Shown: positions 25,801 through 40,800, counted from the first letter of the stretch. The stretch: 64,000 nucleotides of DNA from Nectonema munidae (GCA_030549495.1 JAUIRK010000235.1:124001-188000); one strand, 5' to 3'. Notes: a model not told the origin generated them from the sequence alone. A program made the numbers and translations.

Positions 25801-28800
25801 TCAGTGAATGTAGTCTAAACACAAAGAGTCTACTAGACACCCTCCGATGTTTATATGAAAAAATCTGATTGATTCAGGGGCAAGGGTATAAAATGAAGTT
25901 ATAATTGTGCAAACAAAAATAAGATCGCATTATTTCATTTTACTCAGCATCATTCAAAAATAGTTTAAAAGCTAAATTGATATAAGCTACAAAAATCTAC
26001 AAAAAGTAAAATAACTTCTAACATTTTGCAATGATTTGCCTTTTATAATAACTTTTAAGGAAAAAAAGTCTATCAGAAAAAGTTATAGAGCTTCAACAAA
26101 AACTAAAAAATTTTAGAGCATAATTTAAGTTTTTTGAAAACTAATTTGACGTATCCCCTACCTACAGCATACTCTATGGGTGGCATGGCAGGTTGGTTGA
26201 GATGATAGACTCAGCACGGAAGCTACATAATTAACATAATAAAATAAAATAAACTAATAAAGAAATTTTCACTATTTTAAAATGGAACCGTCTGTTCTCA
26301 CAATAATTTCAAAATAATAGGAGGCATAAAGAATTAGAGTTTATTTGATATTTTCAAGTTTTTATAAGAAGTAAAAGCCAACATTTAAGTAGCTAACCCT
26401 TATAATTAAAAAATTATTTAAACTAAGGGTTGACAGACATTTCGCCCCATAGACATTTGCCCCCTGGACAAATTGTCTCATAGGCTATTTGTTTCATCCA
26501 TCTTTGCTTATTATGTGTAAAATTAATCATTTTATCTCTTAATTTTTTAGAATTGTCCATGAGACAAAATGTCTTATGAAAATAACGGGGCGAATTGTCC
26601 ATGAAACAAAATGTCTTATGAAAATAATGGGGCGAATTGTCCATGGGACAAACTGTCTTATGAAAATAATGGGCGAATTGTCCATGGAACGAACTGTCTT
26701 TGAAAATAATGGGGCGAAATGTTCGAGGACCAAACTAACATATATCAAAGTATACGAGAAAAGAAAATCATTGCGTGTTTTTGAATATTTCTGTCTACAA
26801 ATAAAATTCTGACAGCTGTCATAAATAGATCAAGTACATTTTTAACAAATGAAACATTTTGTTTCGATATTATATTTTTATTATAATAATCAACAAATTT
26901 CCTTAAAAAAATGATTTAATTAATTATGTATAGTGTTACTTACAAAATTTAACAATCGAACATTATAAAAAATATCTCTGCTCAAATATTAAACAAATAT
27001 AATATTTTTGCTTTTAAACTGTATAGCAAGTCAAAATATTCATTCCCAAATAACTATTGAAAAAAATTTCTTGACTTGAAAAAATTAAAGTTTTCAAATG
27101 TTACAAAATGTAGCAAACGTAGTGATAAAGATTAAGTGACTTTTGTTGAAATAAAATTCTAAGCGCGAGTCTAACAATATTCATTGATATAAAATTGTAA
27201 CGATTGAAAACTATTTTAATTAAACTCTAAATGCAAATTAGACAAGCAGTGGTGTAGCCAAAAAAAGTTGATAGAAGGGGCACAATTTAAAAACAAAAAA
27301 CTGGCGCAACATTATTTATACTTTTTTGATCCTTTCATTGGAGAAATTTTCAAAAACTGATATTGCATAAAATGGGGGCACCAGGCGGTACATAGGAGTG
27401 TGGGCACGGCCCTCATGCCCCAACCTAGCTACGTCGTATATAGAATTAAGGAGACAATTAGTCTTAGGTCCTCAAATGGTTAAAGGTCCTCTCCGCCCAC
27501 CCTTGGTACGCCACTGTAGTGTAGCAATGGGAGGTGTTTAGTTTTATAGTCTATCTATACACACGCACACGTCGTTAATTGAGTAGATCGTCACTGATCT
27601 GTGCTCATTCAGAGGAGGTGTATAGCTTTGTAAGTATGAGCATGATGAATCGCCTTCTAGAGAACAACTCCAACCTCCTGACTCAAACTATATTTCTTGA
27701 TCGACTGATTAACTCTCATAAAATTTTGCTGGCATCTCTTTTCATAAAATATGGATCGATGAAGAATTTAGTCAATCAAGAATTTAGAAGAATTTAGTCT
27801 TCAAGAAAGTTTGAAAAGTATTAACTTCCTTGTGCTCTGAAGATGCGAAGATATTGAAAGTTAACAAATCAATGAGATTCTTTCTTAGTGACAAAGCAAA
27901 TTTCTACTTTTCTGAAAATTCTAAAAAATGTTGACAAAGCAAGATTCTACATTATCGCCTTAAATCCATCTTTCTCTCAAACAACAGTATGGTAAAAGAA
28001 TAAATCATAAAACGGTTGCTCTTTTGCCATATCTTAACGATCATGAAGCAAAAGAAGAATTTAAATCTGATACTTTTAAGATGCTTTCTCTAATCTGCCT
28101 AAAGAAATATGCTACCTCAGTGTATACAAGGCTGTTTAATAAAGCTGGTCTTGAAACTCATACTGATATGGACAGCAGTAGAGCCGAGCGAACTCCCAAT
28201 AAGAATAACGTAAATGAATACATAACAAAAATTTTAGAGAAGTCATCATCAAGAAAAGAATACGAACATTTTAATTATTGAAAAAGTGAGAACAATATCA
28301 ATTCTCAACTAATCATAAAAATGTCGAAGAAAGGGCAAATAGGTCAACACTAGGCCGAAACTTTCTTAAAAAAACAATGAAATGTTTTAAAATAACATAT
28401 TCTAATAATTTTTTATTTGTTTTAAAATTAGGTCTACATATGTAAACATTAGGATAATATAATAGAAAAAATTTATCTTTTGTATCTTGAAATATATTTT
28501 TTAAAATATTTTTAGTTTGATTAAAATGATTTTTAGTTTTTTTGCAATTGATATTTTCCCCGTTTATTTTAAAAATTTATCTTTTGTATTTTGAAATATA
28601 TTTTTTAAAATATTTTTAGTTTGATTATTTTTAATTTGTTTTTTTGCAATTGATATTTAAATGGATATAATTGATATTTAAATGGATTAATAATGGATCC
28701 GAGTTATTTTATGGCAAAATTAAACATTTTCGATATTTGAAAGAAGCAATAGAAGAGATTGAAAGTGAATCAACTCAAGCTACTGATATTGTTATAACTG

Positions 28801-31800
28801 GGCCACCTGAAGGAGGCGAAGAAAGTGATAGAGAAGATGTTGACAATAAAAATTATGATGAAAATATTCCTGTAAAAGTAGCAGGTTAATTGGATGTTTT
28901 TGTAAATGGAGATTTTGGTGATGGTGTAGACCAGAGTTCTCAAAGTCCCGGCCCGCGGGCCAACTGCGGCCCTCGGAATAATATTTTGTGGCCCTTAACT
29001 TGATTTCAAAGTTTAGTGTCAGTGTGGCCTGCGACACCTGAAGATGCAGACCGCTTTATCATTGGTGACTTCTATAAAGCTGCCGACCAAAACTCCTGCA
29101 TATTCACGCATTTAATTCACAAATTAGTTAGCAGACCAAAATATTAGTCCATGTAGATCTGTGTATGCTTGTACATGCGCACATACGAAAACTCTGAAAA
29201 AGCAGAACAACAAAATCTCAATATATTTGATTCACATATTTCGCATGCATGTATATAGTGTATTTATTTCAGCCAATAAAAAATTCCTTTGCATCAAAAA
29301 ACTTTTTTCATTCTCAGTACTTCCAATTCATTGTTATGGCTAATGAATTTATTCTTTCCTCTAAAATCTAAAAAAAATAAAATAAGGTTGGTTGTTTACT
29401 ATTTAAAATCTATAAAGAGCCCACGTCATGTCTGTCTCAAACAGTGCCACGAAAAGAAAGATTGAGGTTGAACACAGAAAATTTCCTATACTTCTCTCTG
29501 CTTACAATATTCGAAGTTAAGAAAGAGATTATTGGTCTCTAAGTCTTTTCAACTTGAATGCAAACTTTTTCCGTAAGCAATGTCTCGAAATGATTTTCAA
29601 AAAATAAAGCGTTACCTTCACATAGCTGATAATAATCAAAACTTGGAGATTTTTGATATCATTTAATTAAACCCAATGTCTACATATGTTTTTTTTATTT
29701 ATTTTAGAATGCTTTTTTATTAAATAATTGAAAAGTTTTATGCAAATTTTTGACTTGTTATATATCTTTTTTTTCATCACTTGGGTTAATATGGGTAATA
29801 AAAAATTAAACCATTAATGTTTTGTTTTGAAAAAATAACTTTCTAATGAGAATATTTTTTTATGTTATACGTTATATATAAATAAAGATAAAACACTTTT
29901 AAAAATTCATAATGGCAATGAATGTATGTGATTTTTAAACTTATTTAACTAGAAATTTAGCGGGAATTAAAATTCTCTTGATAATTTACCAATAAAGTAT
30001 TGTCGGTAATTTGCGACTCCGGTTTGAAATGCATTATATAAGATCGGAATACCATTATTTTCTTTTGAATATTTTGGAGAATACAGTGAAGAACATAGTG
30101 GAAAGTTCCACCTAGCTACTATACTATTGAAGAAAGGTTTCAGGGACGATGAGAGATAAACATTTGGTGTCTGAAACGTGACCTCAGTTGTTGAAAACGA
30201 AAGAAAGTCATTGAAAAAAGTCTGTAATCATTATTAACATTAAAAATAAATTTTTACGCTTGATTTGTTCTGAATACGACCAGGACCAGAGTGGTGGAAA
30301 ATTTATTGTCAAAAAATTTATTTCGATAAAAGTTTTACTCTTTTCTACTTGTTTACCTATTTTAACTTGAGATCGCAGCAACATTTTCTTAACCTTATCT
30401 TACTGAGTAATAAAAATATCAGCATTTTGATCCAATACATTTCCTTAATAATAATCAATCAATCAACGGTTTAATTCGATAATTACATCTAGAGCTGATT
30501 GATGAAAATCTTTATATACTTTTGAATTCAGCATGATAGGATTACTTTAATTGAGTAAAAAATGACATGATAAAAAAATTGAAAAGCCAGACCTGTGCTA
30601 TTGATTGCTCTGACCAAAAAATAGAAAAAAAGAAAAAGTGTATTGCGTTTATTTCAGAATGGCGATTTCATAAATCTAAATTTTTCACGAAGAAGACCGA
30701 GATGTTTCCTTAATGCATCATATCTTTCCTTGATTCATTTAGTTATAGCTTTTTCAATGATCATGTTGCCTGTCTTCATTTTTAAAGATTTAAGATTCGC
30801 TATAATCGCATTTGTCATCATTTGTCCTTCTTTTTTATTTTCTAAAAATAAAAAAATAAAAAATTCCTTTAAAAAACTTTTACTCTATTCTGATTTTTAA
30901 ATGAGACCAAAAGTAGAGGATAAAATTTCACACATCCGAAAGAAAGTCAATCCCTTTTAAATTGTCAAATTTTATACCAAAAATTTGATTGTAAAAATAA
31001 TAAAAATTCTTTGTTTTCCTACGGCTAAAAATGCCTTTTTATCCCTTTTTTATTTTTGTAGGAAGACAAAAAATTTAAATAAATTTTAAATGATTGAAAT
31101 AAGTAAATTAAGGTTATTATTTTAAATAAAGATTTCACTGATACTTTACATATTTAAGTTTTTTTTCGATTCCTGTATAGTTTATAAAATGTCTCTGTCT
31201 ATATCGCTTACTTCAAAGAGCTAATTGTAATTTATAATAAGTTTTATGATGAAAAGAAAAAACTATTTGTCTTCCCGTCTTCAACTTTCCAAATGTTTCT
31301 GAACTGAAGGGGGGGGGGAGGATTTTTTTATAATTTTCAAAATTTATTACCCAAAGATATTCTTAATTTAAAGAAATATTGAAAATTATTTATCAATCGA
31401 TATTTAAAAGAAACTAAAACACTAAATCAAAATCTTTGAATGAAGGTGCTATAAATTGTTTAATTTATATTTAGCCAATGTAATCAAGACATTTATCCTA
31501 ACTTGTATGTTCCATTACCTTAATTTAACTCTTTCCGTTACTATAATAAATAGAGATAAACGTTTTAAGCTTTAAAGTATAGAAAATACTCCTGTGTATA
31601 TTATATAGTCATCATGTGCTATAAAAATATTGAGACCGTGACATTTTTGCAATTTCTCAACGAACATTTTCTTCTCTTTTTCATTGGAGTATTAGAGCTG
31701 TTACTATCTTCATCAACTTCACAAGTTTTTGGACTCTTTTTTTCCAAAAAAGAAGCACTAAGTCTTGGGTGAGATCAATGATGAAGTATTTTCTAGTAAT

Positions 31801-34800
31801 TTTTTTTTCAGCTAGTTTTTGTAAAGTATCCAGCTGTTGAGAGCTGAAATGTCTAAAATAGTAGCCCAAACAGCAAGTGGCCAGCGTCTTGAAGCAGAAC
31901 GTGTGCTGTATTGTCTCAACATTTGATCCACAACATCTACTGCTACTTTGTTTTTATTGTAGAAACAAACAACTTCTGGCTTTTTTTTTCATATCATTAG
32001 AAATGGTTGGAGAGGAATGAATAGTAGAAAGTAAACAGACAGACTTACTTTCTTTACACTGATAATTAACAAACATGATACCACTTTCTCTATTGTAAAA
32101 AAATTGCTTTCGTACTTTCCACCTTTTTTGAAACTTGTCATATCTTTACAAAGATGTTTGCTATTTGGACAAATTGTACCAACTAGAGAAGTACTTTGCT
32201 CTTGAAGTTTTTTAGTGAGTTCAAATGAAGTGAAAAAATTGTCTGTTGTGACGTTGTAGCCAAGTTTATTTATGGGTTTTGTGATTTCAAGTACAACACT
32301 TTCTCCCAAAGGAAGTCCATTTCTAGATTCTTTTTCTTGTGCTCCAAGATATGGTTTGATATTACAGACATATTTTGAGACTACTTCAGCTAACATCCAG
32401 AACTTAATGCCAAATTTATCAGGATTATTTGGCATATAGACTATAAATGGACATCGGTTCTTTGAAGGGAGGAGCTGTTCATCGACGGTTAGTCTGAAAT
32501 CTGGTGTATAATTTTTACAGCAGTTTTGAGCAAACGCTTCAAAAATATCTCTAATATGAATAAATTTGTCTTCATTTATTCGTTTAGATCTTGTAGACTT
32601 GATATCAAATCGTAGTAACTTTTTGATTTCTTTGTATCTGTTCCTAGACATAGTTTCTTTGAAAATATTAGGTCCATACCTTATGTTCGAGAGAAAGTCA
32701 ATATTATGACTTTTTCCGTATATATCCCACGAGCATACTCAATTGCAAAAAAAGACTCCAGTTCTTCAATTGAAAAATTTTCACTAAAATTTGAATCACC
32801 ACCTGCAGCAATTGTACATTTGTAGATCTCCTTATCATTGTCTCATCTAACTTCCACGCTGCATAAGGAGAATCTATATTTTTCAAACTTTTAGCTACAC
32901 CAGTTTTAGCTTTAAAAATTGAAGCTTGTCTGCATCTACCTGTTATTGAGTTGGTAAGACGTTTCCATGCAACATCGTATTTAGTCACAATCAGTTTGTT
33001 TATCTTCAAGTTTTGCATCATCTTCAGCACAAGAATCTGAAGAATGAGTAGTGCTTGTATTGATGAAATCAGATAATTCAATATCTAATTCACTTTCACT
33101 GCTCAAATCATCCCCATAATCAAGTAAATCTATATCGGAATTAGCAAGAAAGTACAAAAATAATAAAAAATAAAGTTAAAAAATAAAACTACAAAAATCC
33201 TAAAATTAAAAAAATTAAGTTTAGTAATAAAAATAAAATTCATAATATATAAAATTAAAGATTTCAATAAATAAATTGTTTGATATTTGTATTTAAATAT
33301 ACTAAGATTTTTAACAGTGTTGATATCGACACCTAAGCCTACATAGGTAAAAGTAATGCATAATTAGAAAAAATGAATATTAATAGTTTCAGCAAATATT
33401 GCTTTAATATCTGTAAAGAAAAAAAATAATTGTCATAGAAGCTTTTTGTTGATCTTTTCTTTTTTAAAAAAGAATTAGAAGTTTTATAAATGTCGATTTC
33501 GACACCTCGGCCATTCTAGTGTTAAAGCACCTCATGTACTTTACTTTTAGCATATAGATTATTGATAAAAGAAGTTATAAAATTACATGGTGGTTCTTCA
33601 ACATCTGACAGTGAGAAACAGATGTATCACGTGTAAATGTAGGAAGAAGAAAACGTATTCATAGAAAGCGTTTTTATGAGTAAGTGGTATTGGTATGCTC
33701 ATAATTTTCCCCAAAATCGAAAAACCACAAGGCTAGCTAGACACAAGCCTGGATTTTTCCTCATGGGTAGCGAACACACGTTTGTTAGGAAATTACATTT
33801 TTATTGACAATATGATATCTAGAATCTAAAAAATTTGGAAAAATTATATGCTCGATTACAGCAAGGCTTGTATTTAAATGATGTGATTTTTTTCTATAAT
33901 ATCTTTCAGTTTATTGAACTGAGATATTTTAGCAAAGTTAAACTAGTGAAACTCAATTTGTTTTTGTTTTAAAATGAATTCACTTGTGTTTTGCGCCCTA
34001 TGAAATAATTAAACATCTCAATAGGTAAATGTCTATATATCAATATTATTGCTCATCATCGGAAATGCCAACAACGCTCTAATGTTTTTATTAAACTTGT
34101 CTTGGGGTGGACGAGAAGGCAATTGATATTGGGGTCGACGGCTTAAAAAGTTTGAACAACTCTCATCTAGAAACAAAAGTTTGTATACACTATCTTGAAC
34201 ATTGAACACATTTTGCTTTTTATTTTTCGGAATTCGACTATGATTTCCAAAGCATAAAATATATCCTTTACTACGACAGTGCATTCCTGCTTATTATGTA
34301 GTAGTGAATTATTTATCCATTATCCCTTATACGTACAAAATAATACATTTTGAAGTATCTAGAAATAGATTATTGTTTTAACCAAATGAGACTAAGCACT
34401 CATGACGACCCTTTTATTTTGAGTATTTCTCTGAACAGGATCTATTAGCATTCATCATTTTAAGAGGTTATGGACAGTAAAGAAAGAGGACCGTGATTTG
34501 TTGGTCTGTGAAGCGTAACCAAAAAAGTAGCCTAACTAATGATTTTTTTGACGGTCAAATCAAAAGTCCTTTTCCATCCTTCATTTTTCCTTATCTTCTC
34601 TTCTATATTTTCAGCCATATATGCGCCTTTTGCTTTGTTCGATATTCATTTTCTAAGCAATCTTTTTGTTCTCTATGGATTGTTTGGAATCGTTTCAGTA
34701 ATTTGTGGGGTGTGTGTAATATGTTTCTTTAGTTTAATGGTTGCAATAATTAGTTATATATCTACTAATGGCTGAATTTTTGAACCATTTATAGATAAAA

Positions 34801-37800
34801 TCAACGTGAATAAAATAGTACTTTTGTGAATGATCGGAATGCTACCAATAATTCGAATAATTCGCCAGAAAAAGCCAAAAACAATCAAGATAATCGTGAA
34901 GAGGAATATGGAACAATACGTATTTAGGAACACAATTAGTAGTATACTTGTATTTGAAAAATCTATTAAAAAGGATATTTCGACTCGCATAAGTTTTTTT
35001 CCACTAAAATCAAAGAGAAAACTGAGGGAACGGCTTTTAAAGATACCGTTCTCATCTTATGCTATCATATTCCTCGCTTACATTTTGCAATACATCATAT
35101 GACAGCGCTTCAGTCTCACCCTTCTCTAGGTGCACGAATAAAAGTAGTTGTTGTATTTGTATGCGACTTATAAAATCACGTATTTCGTCCACCCCTATAA
35201 TTCGCCCATTTGATGTTGTGAAAGTTCGTTTCGCAAAGTTAAAAAGAACTTACCAAAAGTGGAAGCATTTGTTATGGCAGGATGAGTATTTTTAAAAGTT
35301 GTTTCATTTCCATCTTTATTTCCTGCTCCCTCCTGTGTGACTGGGACTACGGCGTTTCTGCGTTTACCGCCGATATACTTCTCGATTTCTTCATCAAACT
35401 TTTCTATTGACATTTTCACTCTTTCTTTCTACAAATTGTTGAAACATTATACACATTTACATCTACCCAAAGGATAATTCGGAAATTGATGTTTTAAGTC
35501 TTAAAAAATATGAATATGGTGGTTGTTCAAACTGTTTTACTTCTGTTTATTTTATTAAAATGATATAAAAGTGAGGAAGACAATTTGTTATTTTTAAAAA
35601 GGATTGAAACTTTAGAGTCCTGCGCACGCCCGGTAAGACTTCACTGTTGTGCGGATACGAATCGTTTCAATACATTATTTATTCAGACGATATGATACAC
35701 TCAGGATCGTAACCAGAGAGAGGCTCTACTTCATTGCTGAAAATCACTCAAAATTTTTGTTACCACTTTCAACGTTTGTTCGAAAATGCAAACGTTATGC
35801 CTACTATTAAAGCCAATGGGAAGCTCAGTCCTTCCAAAACATTTTTTCTCCACGCCCGATTTTTGGTTTAAATAAGAATATAAAGAACCGAGAAAAATCT
35901 AACAAATTTCTCAACTTTAGGTTTTAAAGAAGGAAAAGCTTCAACTACTTTGAACTTTTAATCGGATTTGTTCTTTTGTTTTTTTTCAGATGTTATTTTT
36001 GATGTTAAACAAACAGATTCCCTTTGCAGTAGTGATATATATTTATGAATTTTCCGAGTATATTATTCAAAGTTAATGTATTAAGAAAATTTAATTTATA
36101 TATATACAGTGCCGTGAAAAAGTTTTCGGCCAACCCTGAGAAATAAATCTCCTTTGAAAAAAATCATCATATCTTTCATGGTTAATTAATTGCTTTCGAT
36201 ATAACATTCTAAAAAAGAATGTTAACATTCTTTTAGGTCTTATAACATATTTGCATCCATAGAACAAAACTCAATTTTGATTCGTCACTGAAAATAGCTT
36301 TTAGCCTATCAAACATACTCTAATTTTTTTTGTTAGAATAAGTTCTTAACATTTTTTAAATCAATTTATGATAATGACACATTTTTTTCCTATTTGCAAT
36401 AGTTCCAGTACTTTTAAAAACAAAAGATTTATGATAAAAACAGAAGATTGTCAAAAATTTATTAAGAAAAATAAATTCTCTGGCCAAAAACTTTTTATAT
36501 AAATATAAAAAGAATTAAATGTTAAATTTTTTACTAATATAAAAATAAATACTTTTATGTTTATATTTTTAGCATTAAAAATATTTAAAAAAAATAAAAA
36601 AAACAAAAATAATATAGTTTTTAGTTGTGGCCAAAAACTTTTGAACGCCACTGTATATTTATTTTAATACAAATGTCTGTTATCTTACTTGTCCAAGGGA
36701 GAAAGCCCCGCCCACCTTTTAGGAACTTCTGGCTTACCTGGACACATAGTCAATGAAAAACGGATACTTTTATAATAAAATAAATGAATTTTGTATTTTT
36801 TTAGTATTTTTTGTTAAAAAATTATACACATTGTACTCAAGTAAACGATAACTGAAAGTACACGATATCTGAACTCAAGTTTCAGCAATTTAAACCGTAC
36901 TGAGGTTAAACTTAAAATTAAGATTAAAAAAATTAATTGTATACCTGGATGGGGGTGCCTCCATTTTTATTTATTTATTTAGTAGATTTTTTAATATCAG
37001 AGCTTATGGCACGATTTGCTCTAATAGGACTGCTAATTGTCCTTTTCACCATCATCAAGCAAAGTTTAAAAGATGAAATAGATTCCTTTTCAAGTGGAAA
37101 TGTTTTTTGTAGTGTCTTGAATGATAATTGTGTAATTTATGTAGCAAGCAACCTTTTTGCCGCGAGTCCAGTTCAATTAGTTGAATCAATCAATCAACCT
37201 CTTTCGATAAAATTGTTTCAAAATGAGAATGGGTGGATATTTGTGATAAGATGTTAGCAGCGTATTGACCGCTCAAAAAATAGTGGTAGCATTTATACAA
37301 TTTATTATCACATCTTCAATTCAGAAGAGAAATAGTAAAGCCTCTTATAAATTGTCCAAATTTAAAGCCACGTTAGGAATCCCATTAGCTCCAACATCCG
37401 TAGAAGTGAGATATTGCGACAGCAATCCCTTTAAAGTACTAATCGACAAAGATGTCTCCACTTTTCGCACAAAGCATAAAAGTTACGATAAATAATGGTC
37501 AATTGAATTTCATAAAAAAAAGAAAATACTGTAAAATCATCAAATTTTCGCAATTTTGGGAATATGTTTAAAAATTAAAATTTCCTTTTTTTTTTATATA
37601 ACTCTATCAAAATAATACGCTTATTTTGGCTTGGCATTTATTTAATCAGATGATTCAGTTAGGCAATTGATTTATTTTTATATAAGCTAATTGGTTAGGG
37701 TTTAGGTGTTTTCATCGAGAAGGCACACTTGCGCCGCTTGTATCGAACTATGAGAAAAGCAGGCTTGGTGCGGGATCGAACCCAAGACCTTGAATTATCG

Positions 37801-40800
37801 AATCCAGCATCTAACCAACCCTACTCACGCCCAAAAAAGTTAATTGGTTAGTAAATAAGCTAATTGGTTAGAAAGTAAATTAAGGAACTTCTCTTTTGAA
37901 CAATAGGGATATCATGTTCTCGCTAAATAATTAATGGGCCCCAAATCATATAGTACCTCTGTTATTTCAAAATTTTTTCTTAATTTTTTTTAAATAGCGA
38001 GTATTTTCTAAAATAGTCTGAATTGACATGAGAGAGCTTTGATTAAAACTGATACAGGGGAAAGGTATTAAAAGTGTTAATTTCATTACCTCTTCAAGAA
38101 TAGTTAAAGATTCTTGGATCAAAGTTGAAGTTTGTAATACAAGCAATTCAAATGGATAAGATGACAACGTCTTCCAGTGCGTCTTAAATAAATATAATGT
38201 AATAAAAATTGCGTAGCGGAAGGGAAAGATCTTTCTCAATTTTGAGCAAACACTGTTTATGCCTCCAGACGAAGTTTGCGATAGATGTTTTGTTTATTGA
38301 CCAAACTTTTATATGTATGATGTCTAAGTTAGCTAATATCCAAGCATAATTCAACAGTATATCTGGAAAAGCTATACCTGCATCTCTAAACAAATAAATG
38401 CTACAAATATCAATCTAGGCAGTTGTTTCAAAGATTTGCTTATAGTGGCAAGCCGTGCATCTAAATTTCAAATCTTTTTGATATGCATTTCCCAAAAATG
38501 GCTGCTTGATCTAAGAATTCGCATTTTTCAAGTAAAGATAGCTAATTATATATGATTTTTGCAATCGGAGTCACCTTATCAAAAACTGACTCGTGGATCA
38601 GGAGTCGTTAGTTAAATCATTTTTGCCTACGAAGACGGAATCAAAGACACTAAAATTTTCATGTGACTCCCACTCTGCTAAATTTTATCATATTTTTTAC
38701 CCTAATTTGAATGTCAAGTCAAAATCTGGCCTTGAAGATCGTAAAGCTTGGTTTCCTATTCGTTTTCAGAGTAACATTCCCTTGTCCTTGCGTGTATCCT
38801 GCACTTGATTCTTCTTTTACAGGCCTGTGGATGTGGGGGAAGGGTCAAGCCTTCTCCTTCCCTCTAACTCCCTTCAGATATATAAATGCTTATACTTTAT
38901 TAACCTAATTAGCCTGGCTGCTCGTTTATTTATAATCTTATTTTATTCTAGTCTAATATTTAAATTGATGTGGGATTTATGAAAATATGATTAATTTTCT
39001 GAATCAGTTACGATAATTTTCTTTTTAATAGTTATTACTCAAAAAATAGTAGATGAAAAAGTTAATTGGAATGAACAACTTAGGAAGTGACTTGAAGGTT
39101 TGTATTTTTTCCTTTCTCGATTAGTTACTTCAAAATAAAATTTGAGTTATTTGCGTTTAAATATTTAGTAATGTATTCAAAACAAAAATCTTAAAAGTAA
39201 ATAGTAATAGGGAAGTTAATATTTTATGATGTCTTCCAAGCTCAAATATCAAAGCACGTATAGAGATAATAATTGTAGGTATAAAATGGATGATATTGTT
39301 GGACATTTATGTTAACTAAATGCAGGATAATATTTATGAAGAGCTGTCTGCCAAGCTTAAATATCAAATCACATACAAAGATAACTGTTGGTACAAAGGT
39401 GGTAAGTAATATATAATTGCTTTTATAATGACCAAATATTTATGAGGAGTTGTCTCCCGTGTTTGGCGTCCTTCTTGAGTTTACGTTAACATTTAGATAT
39501 CATATTAACCCGTTTACGATCAGTAAAATCAGACGATATCTAATGTAAAGCAGAAGATTTGTATTAAAATGCATTTTATTTAAAAAGTGTCACCTTTAGG
39601 TGACGTTGGTTGTATTTGGGTTAACTTGCAAGTATGTTGACCAGTGGCTGGCAAAGACGGAATTTTTCACGGGTAGTAGTGAGGAAAATGCTATAAATAG
39701 ATACAATATATGAAATGTGTTTAATTCGATGAAAGTATACAGACTCATTTCTTAGGATAATTAGCTAAAGAAATTTACAACGAGAGACTAGATTCAAGTC
39801 ATTGTTTGAAATACCAAAGTTATATCTTTTCTTATACCCAAAATGCAACAAATTTCTAACACTAAAGAGTAATAATAATTCTTAATAGTCAAAGCTTCTT
39901 TTCTTAGCGATGAGAAAGTAGGATTTGCTCCATTCCTTTTCTTAAATTATAACTATGGATGTTAAAATTTTATGTGAAAATGAAACGAGGAAATAAAAAA
40001 TATGTATGTAAAGAACAAGTTTTATTAGACCAAACAGAAAAACATTGCATCATCATACATATGATAAATGAAATGTTTCTCTACAGGAACATTGGATAAT
40101 ATGGTGGGTGCTGTTGCAATATAGACATCATGAGCGTACTAAAAATAAATTTCATTGATTGATTTTATATTCTCTTTTTTGCAGCAAAAGCATTTTCAAT
40201 TGTCACTTTTATCTTTCTTCTCTCCACATTATCCTTTATTGTTATAAAAATTCTTCATATGATGAATTTCACCAAGCTTGAAGATAAATTTAGATTTAGC
40301 AATTATTATGTAGCCGCAAGATTTGAATAATGGAGAAATTACAGATTATGAAAAAGGTAAAGATAATTCATTGTACTAGTCTTGAGCAGCTTCCAAATCA
40401 TGTTTCAGGCACTTCTGATATTTTTATTCAGAAAAAATATGAAGAATTTTTGCAAAAGAATGAAAAAATTCAATTAAGAAACTCCTCAATGGAAAAAATG
40501 AACATTTTATCAATGAACCACGTAAACTTTTAACCTTTTCCTGAAATTTTTCTTGACTTGATAGACAGTGAGCCACTTTTTTGCTTGAAAAGTTGTCAAT
40601 ATTTGATTGTGAAATAAAGCGACAGGTACTCTTGCCAAAAAATGGAAACTTTAGCCTTAACAAAGATGCTTCAAGATCTCAATGTACTGAAGATGGTGCC
40701 TGGTCAAAATGGTAAAAACCCAAACCGATAGAGAATAGATTTTGATTGGTTGTTTTGATTTTTGACAGTTTTGGTTTTGGCTATTTTTATTTTGGTTTTT

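Noticed and set aside
28024-28281. 85-codon frame considered as a host exon
   Set aside because: No acceptor or donor with agreeing phase and no recognisable domain.
34754-35102. Third exon for the minus-strand nested gene, with a hydrophobic frame
   Set aside because: The hydrophobic frame is out of phase with exon 2; reading exon 2 through to its own stop gives a natural C-terminus.
37720-37832. tRNA gene
   Set aside because: A and B boxes are present but no intact cloverleaf or anticodon arm, and there are several diverged copies; a SINE fits better. The same holds for 41511-41690.
38593-38808. 71-codon frame considered as first exon of the nested membrane gene at 39 kb
   Set aside because: No donor in the required phase; the short exon at 39053-39097 fits better.
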